Below, piece after piece: positions 56,285-64,000 of a DNA stretch of 64,000 nt (position 1 is the stretch's first letter; the number at the start of each line of letters is the position of its first letter). The DNA lies in NCBI RefSeq assembly GCF_014023275.1, contig NZ_CP054698.1, forward strand, positions 310,001-374,000. Reading direction: 5' to 3'. Source of the DNA: Nostoc edaphicum CCNP1411 (GTDB lineage: Bacteria > Cyanobacteriota > Cyanobacteriia > Cyanobacteriales > Nostocaceae). Made by a program: the position numbers and the translations under genes. The notes beneath the pieces were generated by a model, which worked only from the letters and a program-made list of their open reading frames with translations, searched no databases and was not told where the DNA came from.

Positions 56285-57130
56285 ATGAAGAAGTCTGATT
56301 TTCTCAGGGCTATTCTAACTATTGCTGTACCAACAGCAATATCTTTCACTCTGATTAATTATCTACAAAAGCCACTAACAGCCCAAACCTCAAGTGTTCA
56401 TCTAAGAATGGGCAATCCTAGTAATGCTGGCAGTAGTTACAGTAATCTTTTGTTGAGCAAATCTCAATATGCAGTTTCTCACAATTGCTATAGAGGGACA
56501 CCAAATTGGGTAAGTTGGCAGCTAAACACATCATGGCTAGGAAGCGCACCTCGCCAAGATGATTTTCGTGCAGATACTACATTACCTTCAAGCTGCTACC
56601 GAGTCACTTCTTCCGATTACACTGGTAGCGGTTTTGACAGGGGACACATGACTGCTTCAGCAGATAGGACAAATACAGTTACCAATAACTCTGCTACTTT
56701 TTTAATGACGAATATAATTCCTCAGTCACCTGATAATAATCAGGGGCCTTGGGCTGCACTAGAAAACTATTCTAGAGACTTAGTAAACCAGGGGAAAGAA
56801 CTCTATATTATTTCGGGTTCCTATGGCACTGGTGGAACTGGGTCGAATGGAACAAGAAACACAATTGCTAATGGTAACGTTACAGTTCCGAACAGAACAT
56901 GGAAGGTTATTGTAGTATTAAATTCATCAAATTCTAATGCTAGCAACGTCACTACTAACACAAGAGTAATTGCAGTGAATATGCCTAATTCGCAGGGAAT
57001 TAGAAATAATAGCTGGAGAAACTACAGAGTTAGTGTTGATTCCATTGAAACAAACACTGGTTACAATTTGCTCTCTAATGTTTCTTCGTCTGTTCAAAGT
57101 GTAATTGAGTCTAGAGTTGACAATTTGTAA
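56285..57130 (+). CDS. nucA: DNA/RNA non-specific endonuclease (NucA-like)
   Basis: 281 residues. Signal peptide (MKKSDFLRAILTIAVPTAIS...), then the beta-beta-alpha metal nuclease: HLRMGNPSNAG, WVSWQLNTSWLG, the DRGH catalytic motif (GFDRGHMTASADRTNT) with its His as base, and ATFLMTNIIPQSPDNNQGPW for the Mg-binding Asn. Very like Anabaena NucA, an exported sugar-non-specific nuclease. A nuiA-like inhibitor gene lies convergently just downstream, which supports the identity. Confidence 0.93.
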   Translation: MKKSDFLRAILTIAVPTAISFTLINYLQKPLTAQTSSVHLRMGNPSNAGSSYSNLLLSKSQYAVSHNCYRGTPNWVSWQLNTSWLGSAPRQDDFRADTTLPSSCYRVTSSDYTGSGFDRGHMTASADRTNTVTNNSATFLMTNIIPQSPDNNQGPWAALENYSRDLVNQGKELYIISGSYGTGGTGSNGTRNTIANGNVTVPNRTWKVIVVLNSSNSNASNVTTNTRVIAVNMPNSQGIRNNSWRNYRVSVDSIETNTGYNLLSNVSSSVQSVIESRVDNL

Positions 57131-57308
57131 GGATACTTACTTCACTTAAAACTTGAAACCTGTCTGTAATTCAATACGCTTCGGTTAAGGGCTAATTGTA
57201 CAAAAATGTGGGTTTTCGAGACGCGATAAATCGCCGTCTCTACAAGTATTTTGGTATTATCTGAACTGTATTGGTCTATAAATTATAGACAGGCTGATGT
57301 TTGATTAG

Positions 57309-57710
57309 TTAGGTTTCTACAACTTTTGTCGAAATTCCGCCTAAATCTTTATCTGGAATTTTACCAACAATATAGATATCAATACTTATCGTACCTATGC
57401 GATAAACTTTGAGATTAGTGAGGTGATCTCTTAGTGTTTTGACAAGTGTTTTAAACTTTGGCACATTTTGTTTTTGTATTTCATCGTGCCATTCTTTTTC
57501 TTGGGCACAGTTCCGAAAAAAATAATCTAGTTCTACTTCTTCAACTGATGTTTCTTGAGGATGTCCTGTTAACTGGAGAAGTTTTTGAGCGGTCATTGGT
57601 TCTTGCGCTTGATTAGACCACAAAAAAGCTTCAAAAGGATACTCTGATTCACTTATCATTAACAAACCATCGGAGGCTTGTTTAAGTTTTTCCGTAATCT
57701 CGTTAGTCAT
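57309..57710 (-). CDS. nuiA: Nuclease A inhibitor-like protein
   Basis: 133 residues. From memory it matches Anabaena NuiA: SDGLLMISESEYPFEAF, EVELDYFFRNCAQEKEWHDE, LKVYRIGTISIDIYIVGKIP and a C-terminal DLGGISTKVVET. NuiA binds NucA tightly and protects the cell from mistargeted enzyme. Cytoplasmic, no signal peptide. Convergent with nucA with 178 bases between stops, so the two are not in an operon. Confidence 0.9.
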   Translation of the reverse strand: MTNEITEKLKQASDGLLMISESEYPFEAFLWSNQAQEPMTAQKLLQLTGHPQETSVEEVELDYFFRNCAQEKEWHDEIQKQNVPKFKTLVKTLRDHLTNLKVYRIGTISIDIYIVGKIPDKDLGGISTKVVET

Positions 57711-58033
57711 AAAATTTATTTATGGTTATGAGCATTGATTTTTGAGTTTGCCAATCAGAGAATTAAGATTAATTTGGGTAGGCAAACCTTGAGGAAGATT
57801 TCCAGAATTATATCCTCTGTCTTTCAATCGTTGAATAAAAAATTACCTATTTCTCCTCTGCTCCCTGCTCCCTACCTCTTTTCAATGCCCTATGCCCCAT
57901 TCCCCATACATGATTCATCAACCTAGTGGATGAGCTTTTAATCTTTCTCAGTTAAAAATGATTCATCTTTTTGATAGAGGGAGCAAATATATCCACTTGT
58001 GAACATGGAAAGAACCTTTAGAGGTGGATAAAA
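57711..58033. other. Non-coding gap
   Basis: CTCCTCTGCTCCCTGCTCCC filler near 57860. AGAGGTGG (58020-58027) is the ribosome-binding site of the DUF2795 gene. No other gene. Confidence 0.45.
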
Positions 58034-58231
58034 ATGGCTAAGGCAAATCCAGTTGAAATACAAAAACACTTGAAAGGTGTTGACTATCCCGCGAATAAGA
58101 AAGAATTGACTAAGCACGCTAAAAAGCAAGGAGCAGATAAAGAAATTCTCTCTCTGTTAGAGAAACTGCCAGATGATGAGGAATTTGATAGCCCAGCCGA
58201 TCTCAATAAAGCTATAGGTGAGATAATCTAG
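58034..58231 (+). CDS. DUF2795 protein
   Basis: 65 residues: [60 protein letters not shown]. This is the short DUF2795 fold, common in cyanobacteria and actinobacteria, function unknown. Good Shine-Dalgarno (AGAGGTGG). Its 3' end overlaps the end of moaC on the other strand by 20 bases. Confidence 0.85.
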   Translation: MAKANPVEIQKHLKGVDYPANKKELTKHAKKQGADKEILSLLEKLPDDEEFDSPADLNKAIGEII

Positions 58232-58742
58232 GTTCTTGCTCTGGCGGGGAATAATCTCCTGATTTCCCGCCACTCTTACTGATTAAATGAATTGATTCAA
58301 TTTGAATCGATTTTTCTAAAGCTTTTGCCATATCGTATAAAGTCAAGGCAGCGACAGAAACGGCGGTTAAGGCTTCCATTTCTACACCAGTTTCAGCTTT
58401 AGTTTTGACTGTGGCTTGAATTTGATAACCAGGTAGTTGCGGGTCGGGTATAATTTCGACTGCGATTTTTTGCAAAGGTAAGGGATGACACAGAGGAATT
58501 AAAGTGGCTGTTTGTTTAGCTGCCATAATCCCAGCCAATCTTGCAGTTGCCAAAACATCACCTTTTGGCAGATTTCCAGCTTGAATGGCAGCGAAGGTGG
58601 CTGGCAGCATCCGCACATTAGCAGCGGCTACTGCTTGGCGAATCGTAGGTGCTTTATCAGACACATCTACCATCTGTGCCTGTCCGTGGTGATCTAGATG
58701 GGTTAAGCTGGCAAAATTAGATGGAAAATTATCTTGCGTCAT
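58212..58742 (-). CDS. moaC: Cyclic pyranopterin monophosphate synthase
   Basis: 176 residues. Molybdenum cofactor synthesis: forms cPMP from the MoaA product. [52 protein letters not shown] and the conserved [20 protein letters not shown] with MAKAL. Convergent with DUF2795. The upstream flank carries tRNA-Arg on the other strand. Confidence 0.95.
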   Translation of the reverse strand: MTQDNFPSNFASLTHLDHHGQAQMVDVSDKAPTIRQAVAAANVRMLPATFAAIQAGNLPKGDVLATARLAGIMAAKQTATLIPLCHPLPLQKIAVEIIPDPQLPGYQIQATVKTKAETGVEMEALTAVSVAALTLYDMAKALEKSIQIESIHLISKSGGKSGDYSPPEQEPRLSHL

Positions 58743-58776
58743 TTAGTTAGAACGTGTTAATATAGATTGTCGGTGA

Positions 58777-58850
58777 GGGCGTGTAGCTCAGTGGACTAGA
58801 GCACGTGGCTACGGACCACGGTGTCGGGGGTTCGAATCCCTCCTCGCCCG
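58777..58850 (+). tRNA. tRNA-Arg(ACG)
   Basis: 74 bases folding into a cloverleaf: acceptor GGGCGTG/CTCGCCC (one U-U mismatch), D-arm GCTC...GAGC, anticodon stem GTGGC/.. with loop CTACGGA, T-arm GGGGGTTCGAATCCCTC. Anticodon ACG (read as ICG). Mismatch at this stem position is usual in cyanobacterial and chloroplast trnR-ACG. CCA is not encoded. Confidence 0.95.
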
Positions 58851-58869
58851 TTTTTGAAGGCTAAGAGTT

Positions 58870-58913
58870 AAAAGTTAGGAGTGAAGAGTTAAAATTCTTC
58901 ACTCCTAACTTTT
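58870..58913. terminator. Long stem-loop between tRNA-Arg and MFS gene
   Basis: AAAAGTTAGGAGTGAAGA (58870-58887), loop GTTAAAAT, then the exact 18-base complement ending in TTTT. It lies between convergent transcripts and contains the stop codon of the MFS gene. The GTTAGGAGT motif also occurs in filler repeats elsewhere (e.g. 19190-19210). Confidence 0.6.
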
Positions 58914-60142
58914 AGGTTATTCAATGAGTAGGCATCTGGAGCGCGACCTAGTGCAAAGCGCAGGGAGTTGGATAGGTTTTTGCTCGACTGGGTGAGGAAG
59001 ATGACAAGGGCTAGAGAAGTCATCACAGCACCATAGCCAAACATATCGCGGTAGCCTACAAGTTCTGCGATGGTACCCAGAAGAGGAGCAGCGATCGCAA
59101 TTCCCAGGTCAAGTCCAGCTATGCATATAGCAAAAATTTTCCCCCGTTCTTGCGGAAGTGAGCGGTCTGCCATCATGGTGATCATCATCGAGATCAGTGT
59201 ACCACCACCAGCACCTTCAACGATCGCAGCCAGTAAGAAAACGATCGCACTGTGAGCTTGCCACAGCAATATTAACCCCAAAACATAGCAAAAAATACCA
59301 AAGGTAATAAACAAACCACGACCTAAGCGATCGCTTGCCTTACCAGCAAACACCCTGATACTAAAACTAGAAATTGCCGCAACTGTAAAAAACAGTCCAC
59401 CATTGAAGTCCACCTCAGTGGATTTTAGGAACAACGACACAAAGGTATGTACAGCACCGACGGACAAACCAACTAGCAACATAACTATAGTTGGAACTCT
59501 CACCTGTGGACTGCTCAAGGTTTGCCAAAAATTGTGATTTTCTCCCTGAGTTTGTTCCTGTGTCTGCACTGGTGGATTATTAACTTGGACAATCCCCAAG
59601 AGGGCGCAAAAACCCAATTCAGCAGATAGCAGAAATAATATCCCGTAACCACTTGTAGCTTCTAAATACCCTCCCAAGGCGGGGCCAATTGCTAAACCAA
59701 GGGGAGTTGTGAGGCTCATGTAACCAATGATTTCACCACGAGTTTCAGCCGGAGCTAAATCTGCGATTAAGGCACTGTAGCCAGTGGTAAAAGCAGCTAC
59801 GCTAATGCCGTGAAAAATCCGCACCAGAATCAGTAACCCAAGTGATTGGGTTGCCAAGTAACCAAAGGGTGCGATCGCAGCTACTATCGTACCAATCAAC
59901 AAGACAATTTTTCGGCCACGTTCATCGGCTAATCGTCCCAACATCGGGCGAGACAGCAATAACCCAATAGCAAAACTACCCATCACAATCCCAATTTCTT
60001 GATTGTTTGCGCCCACATGATCGATGTAAAGCGGTAGGGTTGGTAAGAGCGAAGACAAGCTCGACCAGAATAATAAACCTGCTGTAAATAAAACCAGCAG
60101 GTTGCTCCGTAGTTCGGCATCAAAGGTATTAAATGCTTTCAA
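58889..60142 (-). CDS. MFS transporter
   Basis: 417 residues, 12 TM helices. Motif A (GRLADERGRKIVLLIG) after TM2 and LARPMLGR-like segment, and a second half ending before GRAPDAYSLNNLKVRSEEF. General drug/sugar:H+ antiporter-like major facilitator; substrate cannot be inferred. The last few residues are coded by a repeat hairpin, so the native C-terminus may once have been shorter. Start at 60142 is near the usual N-terminus. Confidence 0.85.
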   Translation of the reverse strand: MKAFNTFDAELRSNLLVLFTAGLLFWSSLSSLLPTLPLYIDHVGANNQEIGIVMGSFAIGLLLSRPMLGRLADERGRKIVLLIGTIVAAIAPFGYLATQSLGLLILVRIFHGISVAAFTTGYSALIADLAPAETRGEIIGYMSLTTPLGLAIGPALGGYLEATSGYGILFLLSAELGFCALLGIVQVNNPPVQTQEQTQGENHNFWQTLSSPQVRVPTIVMLLVGLSVGAVHTFVSLFLKSTEVDFNGGLFFTVAAISSFSIRVFAGKASDRLGRGLFITFGIFCYVLGLILLWQAHSAIVFLLAAIVEGAGGGTLISMMITMMADRSLPQERGKIFAICIAGLDLGIAIAAPLLGTIAELVGYRDMFGYGAVMTSLALVIFLTQSSKNLSNSLRFALGRAPDAYSLNNLKVRSEEF

Positions 60143-60392
60143 GGTAGATGCAATTGAATGAGTTTTTTGTTATTTGTCATTTGTTATTTGTCATTTGTCA
60201 TTTGTTATTTGTCTAGAGTCAACCAAATATTATTTAACGCCGTGTGCGACTTTCTCTCAGACCTAACCCCCAACCCCTTCCCTTGTAGGGAAGGGGAGCA
60301 AGAATCAAAGCCTCTCCCCGTTTCGGGGAGAGGTTTGGAGAGGGGTTTCAAGAATAAGTCGCACATCGCGTTATTTACTTCTAACTATTTAC
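60143..60392. other. Filler-rich non-coding gap
   Basis: TTGTTATTTGTCATTTG runs and a CCCCTTCCCTTG/AAGGGGAGCAAG-type palindrome. Frames across it only translate repeats. Confidence 0.45.
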
Positions 60393-60480
60393 TAATGACC
60401 AATGACTAATGACTAATGACTAATGACCAATGACTAATGACCAATGACCAATGACCAATGACCAATGACCAATGACAAAT
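60393..60480. repeat. 7-bp AATGACC/AATGACT tandem repeat
   Basis: About 12 units of AATGAC(C/T) just after the glycosyltransferase gene end. Shorter stretches of the same heptamer occur before nadE (about 11895) and between devB and hemF (about 40720-40780). Heptanucleotide tandem repeats of this kind are known in Nostoc-type genomes. Confidence 0.8.
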
Positions 60481-60496
60481 CAATACCATTGTTACC

Positions 60497-61510
60497 TTAG
60501 TTAACCTTTTTTGCTACCACCTCTCGCACGCGATAGATAGGCCTTCCTTGGGATTCATGGTATGTACGCATGAGCAATTCTGCCAAAAGACCGAAGCAAA
60601 ACAACTGCACTCCGGTTACTAGCAGGAGAACTGCCAAAATTAGCAAAGGACGATTGCCAATCATTTCACCTAAAGCCAATTTGACAAAAGTCAAGTAAAT
60701 TCCGATCCCCGTTCCCGAAACCATTGAAATCAAGCCCAACAGTCCAAAAACGTGCATCGGGCGGGTGAGGAATTTTTTCATAAACAGAATGGTTAACAAA
60801 TCCATCAATACCCGGAATGTCCGCCAAATTCCATATTTACTGCGACCAAAGCGGCGGGCGTGATGGCGCACAGGTACTTCAGTAATTCTAGCTCCTTCGA
60901 TGTACGCCAAAGCGGGTAAAAATCGGTGTAGTTCCCCGTAAAGGTTCATATCTGCCAACAGTTCGGCTCGATAGGCTTTCAGCGAACAGCCATAATCATG
61001 AATATTCACGCTAGTGGTGCGGCGAATTAGCCAATTGGCTATTTTGGAAGGAAGTAACCGATTTACAGCACCATCTTGGCGTTTTTGCCGCCAACCACTG
61101 ACCAAATCGTAACCTTCATCTAGCTTTGCTAATAACATGGGGATATCAGCCGGATCATTCTGGAGATCAGCATCTAAAGTGACGATCGCTTTACCGACTG
61201 CATAATAAAACCCAGCAGCCATCGCCGCAGTTTGTCCGTAGTTGCGACGCAAAATTACCACTTTTAAATTAGTACGAATTTGCGCCTCTTTCTTGAGAAA
61301 TTCCCCAGAACCATCTGTAGAACCATCATCCACGCAAATAATTTCATAATTTACCTGACTAGAGGATAAAGTAGATGCGATCGCTTCTAGTAAAAGCGGC
61401 AAACTTTCCACCTCGTCATGTATCGGCAGCACCACTGAAACATCTGGGACAATTGCTGAAATAGCCCCATTTTCCTCACTTAACCCTTGATTAACCAACC
61501 CACTCCTCAT
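60497..61510 (-). CDS. Glycosyltransferase family 2 (GtrB/DPM-like) with two membrane helices
   Basis: 337 residues. GT-A domain: SVVLPIHDEVESLPLLLEAI, IICVDDGSTDGSG, LDADLQNDP (DxD), and VSGWRQKRQDG then SSLKAYR-like CSLKAY. Two C-terminal TM helices (HVFGLLGLISMVSGTGIGIY and LLILAVLLLVTGVQLFCFGL). Such enzymes charge undecaprenyl or dolichyl phosphate with a sugar. It follows the NlpC/P60 gene after 14 bases, so the two are one unit, perhaps for envelope building. Confidence 0.88.
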   Translation of the reverse strand: MRSGLVNQGLSEENGAISAIVPDVSVVLPIHDEVESLPLLLEAIASTLSSSQVNYEIICVDDGSTDGSGEFLKKEAQIRTNLKVVILRRNYGQTAAMAAGFYYAVGKAIVTLDADLQNDPADIPMLLAKLDEGYDLVSGWRQKRQDGAVNRLLPSKIANWLIRRTTSVNIHDYGCSLKAYRAELLADMNLYGELHRFLPALAYIEGARITEVPVRHHARRFGRSKYGIWRTFRVLMDLLTILFMKKFLTRPMHVFGLLGLISMVSGTGIGIYLTFVKLALGEMIGNRPLLILAVLLLVTGVQLFCFGLLAELLMRTYHESQGRPIYRVREVVAKKVN

Positions 61511-61524
61511 ATACCTGTGCGCCC

Positions 61525-62229
61525 TCAGCGTCTCTGTGGTTCGTAACTCTTGATAACTCTACCAGCACCTCGCAGCTGCTGATAGTACGACTGACTAACC
61601 GCATCTCCCTGTTCCGAAAGAATATCAATCCCAATCCCATCCCGTCCCTGATCTTTCCCAGAACTATGGATGTAATAACTATCGGCCAAATAAAGTCCGA
61701 CATGGGTTGCTTTTTGGCTAGTTCCAAAAAATACTAGATCCCCGGCTGCTAATTCTGCAACAGTAATTGGTTTCGTGAATCCTTCCTGTTGATAGGCATC
61801 TCTAGGTAGCCAAATACCCACCGAAGCAAACGCCGCCTGCATTAACCCAGAACAGTCATAATTTGGCTCAACCGTACCACCCCAAAGATAATAATTTGAT
61901 TGTTGCATCGCTTTTTGGGTAAAGGCGATGACCTCTACTAGGAGTTTTTTAATTTCAGCTTCAGAAAATGTTGCAGCCTGATAAGGTACAGTAGCAGATT
62001 GTAATGAATCCAAATCGGAAAAGGATACCCATCCCGGATAGTCATCTTCACACAAACACACCTCAATCGCTGAATTTTGATGATTTGATGTTACCCATAA
62101 ATGTCGCCCAGATGCGGCTTGAGTTGCCAAGCGTGTACATTCAGGAGAATCATATAAATTCAGGTCAGCTAAACACTGATACTCCCCTGATTTTGGATTT
62201 TGGACTTCGGCTTCGCTCAGTCGAACCAT
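61525..62229 (-). CDS. NlpC/P60 endopeptidase with N-terminal SH3b domain
   Basis: About 234 residues. N-terminal bacterial SH3 (YQCLADLNLYDSPECTRLAT, LWVTSN, WVSFSDLDSLQ), C-terminal NlpC/P60 with catalytic Cys (YDCSGLMQAAF), His (THVGLYL) and third polar residue His (YYIHSSGKD). It resembles the cyanobacterial gamma-D-glutamyl-L-diamino acid endopeptidase used in peptidoglycan recycling. The start is uncertain: 62229 (MVRLSEAE) preferred, 62253 and 62289 also possible. Residues near the start are coded by the common AAATCCAAAATC filler. Confidence 0.88.
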   Translation of the reverse strand: MVRLSEAEVQNPKSGEYQCLADLNLYDSPECTRLATQAASGRHLWVTSNHQNSAIEVCLCEDDYPGWVSFSDLDSLQSATVPYQAATFSEAEIKKLLVEVIAFTQKAMQQSNYYLWGGTVEPNYDCSGLMQAAFASVGIWLPRDAYQQEGFTKPITVAELAAGDLVFFGTSQKATHVGLYLADSYYIHSSGKDQGRDGIGIDILSEQGDAVSQSYYQQLRGAGRVIKSYEPQRR

Positions 62230-62262
62230 TTTGGATTTTAGATTAAAGGACATTATTAGAGA

Positions 62263-63195
62263 ATGATTTTTTTTAATAGAGACGAACAACTCGAAAATAT
62301 TGGTAATGGCATTTTAGATGCAACTTGGGCAGCATTTCCGACCTTAGCCCGGAATCAAATTGCCCTGACTTGGGTTGTTTACGATCCCCCAGTGCTAGTA
62401 AATACTGGTGGAGCGCTGACTCCCAATGCTTTTTGGGATCATCCAGTTCGTGGTTTTACTTATCGCGGTGTTGAACGAATTTATCCCGCTAGTGTAGTCA
62501 AGCTATTTTACCTGGTGGCGGTAAACGAATGGCTAGAAAAAGGCATGAGTCAAACCTCCAAGGAGTTGGAGCGAGCCTTACGGGATATGATTGTTGATTC
62601 TAGTAATGATGCTACCAGCTTGGTTGTGGATATTTTGAGTGGCACTACATCAGGGCCAGAATTACCAACCGGGCCCTTTGAAACCTGGAAATATCAGCGT
62701 AATATTGTTAACCGCTATTACCAATCTTTGGGTTGGGAAGAATTGGAGACGATTAACGTCTGTCAAAAAACTTGGAGTGATGGCCCTTATGGACGGGAAC
62801 GGGCGTTTGTGGGGGAGTTACTAGAAAATCGCAATATGTTGACCACAAATGCGATCGCAAGGTTACTGCATAGTATTGTAGGTGGAGTGGCGGTTTCAAG
62901 TGGGCGATCGCAAACAATGATGGCTTTACTGAAGCGTCCTCTCAACGATTTGCCCACTGACAGAGAGGAAGATCAGGTAGCAGGTTTTTTAGGCGGTGGA
63001 CTCCCTAAAAATGCTCAAATTTGGTCAAAGGCAGGTTGGACAAGTCAAGTTCACCATGATGCCGCGTATATTGAATTACCAGAACAGCGCCCTTACCTCT
63101 TAGTGGTATTTACTGAAGGGAAAGCGCAGGCTAAGAGTCGGGATATTTTACCCTTTGTTTCTAAACTAGTTGCCGAAGCGATCGCTAGTTTATGA
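62263..63195 (+). CDS. Serine beta-lactamase-like protein
   Basis: 310 residues. Penicillin-recognising motifs: YPASVVKLFYLVAV (SxxK), IVDSSNDATS (SxN) and WSKAGWTSQVHHD (K-x-G box). No signal peptide is evident, so it may be cytoplasmic or a D,D-peptidase relative rather than a true resistance enzyme. Divergent from the peptidoglycan endopeptidase with only 33 bases between start codons, a shared control region that fits a cell-wall theme. Confidence 0.82.
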   Translation: MIFFNRDEQLENIGNGILDATWAAFPTLARNQIALTWVVYDPPVLVNTGGALTPNAFWDHPVRGFTYRGVERIYPASVVKLFYLVAVNEWLEKGMSQTSKELERALRDMIVDSSNDATSLVVDILSGTTSGPELPTGPFETWKYQRNIVNRYYQSLGWEELETINVCQKTWSDGPYGRERAFVGELLENRNMLTTNAIARLLHSIVGGVAVSSGRSQTMMALLKRPLNDLPTDREEDQVAGFLGGGLPKNAQIWSKAGWTSQVHHDAAYIELPEQRPYLLVVFTEGKAQAKSRDILPFVSKLVAEAIASL

Positions 63196-63750
63196 CACAA
63201 TACAGTTCAGTAAGCAGTCAAAATATAAAACAGGAGTCAGAATACAGAATACAGAATTCAGAATTCAGAATACTCTACTCATAAAGGGATAGAGTTTTAA
63301 GGCGAGAATATTTTAATTTTTTTCGCCCACTAAACACTCGCTTTTAACCATACTGAATTCTGACTCCTGAGTTCAGAATTCTTCTTATAAACCTAGTACT
63401 GACAAAAAAGGTAGGAGGCAAGACGCAGGGGGCAGGATGAAAGAAGTATTAATAAGAACTGTAGTTGTGCTACTGCGATCGCAGTTCCTCGAAAGTCTGG
63501 TTATCGGTGTCAGCCAGGAGTAATGTTGAAACGATTGGCAGATGCGATCGCTAATGGAAATTATGGCACAAGCGATCGCAGACATTAATCCTGAAACTAT
63601 GTTACTTGCCCAATCAGGCTTTGTTCCCGAAGCGTTGCGTTACGCAAAAAAAGCGATAATGCTATGATATTATAGGGAATGCATTAACATTTCTCTCAAT
63701 TCATGACATTTGAATATAAAGTAGACACTCAAATGTGTGAATAAATACCT
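63196..63750. other. Non-coding gap before tRNA-Ser
   Basis: Has AGAATTCAGAATTC filler, four HIP1-type GCGATCGC sites within about 120 bases (63475-63585), and TGCGTTACGCAAAA. No gene I can support; short frames here appear to be chance. Confidence 0.5.
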
Positions 63751-63835
63751 GGAGAGGTGTCCGAGCGGTTCATGGTGACGCACTCGAAATGCGTTTTGGG
63801 GAAACCCAACGGGGGTTCGAATCCCCCCCTCTCCG
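63751..63835 (+). tRNA. tRNA-Ser(CGA)
   Basis: 85 bases, class II tRNA with a long variable arm. Acceptor GGAGAGG/CCTCTCC, anticodon loop with CGA (ACTCGAAAT context), variable arm TTTTGGGGAAACCCAACG and T-arm GGGGGTTCGAATCCCCC. CCA not encoded. It reads UCG codons. Confidence 0.95.
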
Positions 63836-64000
63836 TTTTAAAAAATTACTGAAAAACTAGTACACTGTGGTGGAAGTTTGCTTATCTTTAACGAGTTGCT
63901 CAAGTAGGGGCAATTCATGAATTGCCCCTACTTGTCTCTGACTTTTCAGCGCATGTGGAAAAGGTAAGGATTAACCTAACCCCCTTCCCGATGCGGGAAG
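63836..64000. other. Non-coding right edge
   Basis: AT-rich, with TAGGGGCAATTCATGAATTGCCCCTA, a perfect palindrome (about 63906-63931), and the start of a CCCCTTCCCGATGCGGGAAG repeat at the end. No gene. Confidence 0.5.

Noticed and set aside
60158..60409. 83-codon frame beginning MSFLLFVICYLSF
   Set aside because: Made of TTGTCATTTG filler.
63385..63585. 66-codon minus-strand frame
   Set aside because: Covers a cluster of HIP1 sites and filler with no start signal.

Overview
The window looks like chromosomal DNA of a filamentous, probably Nostocales (Nostoc-like) cyanobacterium. The basis is: very frequent HIP1-type GCGATCGC octamers, a BicA-type bicarbonate transporter, a bilin-type GAF histidine kinase, DevBCA export genes, Ser/Thr kinase and NB-ARC proteins with WD40 propellers, a PEP-CTERM protein, an Anabaena-type NucA/NuiA nuclease-inhibitor pair and intergenic filler repeats typical of the group. 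No 16S gene is present, so the genus is inferred.

Layout. 1-8.3 kb: a truncated secreted protein, a WD40 kinase, an O-antigen-ligase-like/glycosyltransferase pair, an IS982 relic, a PEP-CTERM protein and an unrecognised 50-aa protein. 8.7-13.7 kb: a NAD-synthesis locus (pncB, nadD, nrtR-like regulator, nadE) with a palindromic operator over the pncB promoter. 13.7-31 kb: bicA-like gene, a decayed IS630 element, LysR regulator, holB, a carotenoid-type desaturase/isomerase, PadR regulator, a P1B-4 metal ATPase with a MerR-type operator, a three-bilin-site GAF kinase and a Get3d-like ATPase. 31.1-34.6 kb: an NB-ARC protein with 14 WD40 blades.

34.7-52.7 kb is the most striking part: about 18 kb of co-oriented (minus-strand) tetrapyrrole genes. 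In transcription order these are a diverged hemF2, an unknown small ORF, an ATC-hydrolase-like gene, an FAD-linked oxidase, hemA, a Rieske oxygenase, hemE, hemC, hemB, hemF1, devB, devC, devA, a SOUL heme-binding gene and hemL. Cyanobacterial housekeeping hem genes are normally scattered, so this looks like a dedicated or paralogous pathway from glutamyl-tRNA to a protoporphyrinogen-level product, with extra oxidases, an exporter and a binding protein. It lacks hemD, a protoporphyrinogen oxidase gene, ferrochelatase and glycosyltransferases. It recalls the candidate tolyporphin clusters described in a few filamentous cyanobacteria, but I could not compare them.

53-58 kb: an ISAzo13-type fragment marks the cluster edge. 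A strong Fur-box-like palindrome then precedes a small unit encoding a tandem ribbon-helix-helix protein, a heme-oxygenase-fold putative diiron enzyme and a 60-aa protein; nucA and nuiA follow, convergent. 58-64 kb is ordinary: DUF2795, moaC, tRNA-Arg(ACG), MFS transporter, glycosyltransferase 2, NlpC/P60 endopeptidase, beta-lactamase-like protein and tRNA-Ser(CGA).

Non-coding space is rich in dispersed palindromic and MITE-like repeats, including one element nested inside another with an unoccupied relative elsewhere in the window. Three copies of one family lie at 25, 37.7 and 45.5 kb, two of them inside the tetrapyrrole cluster.
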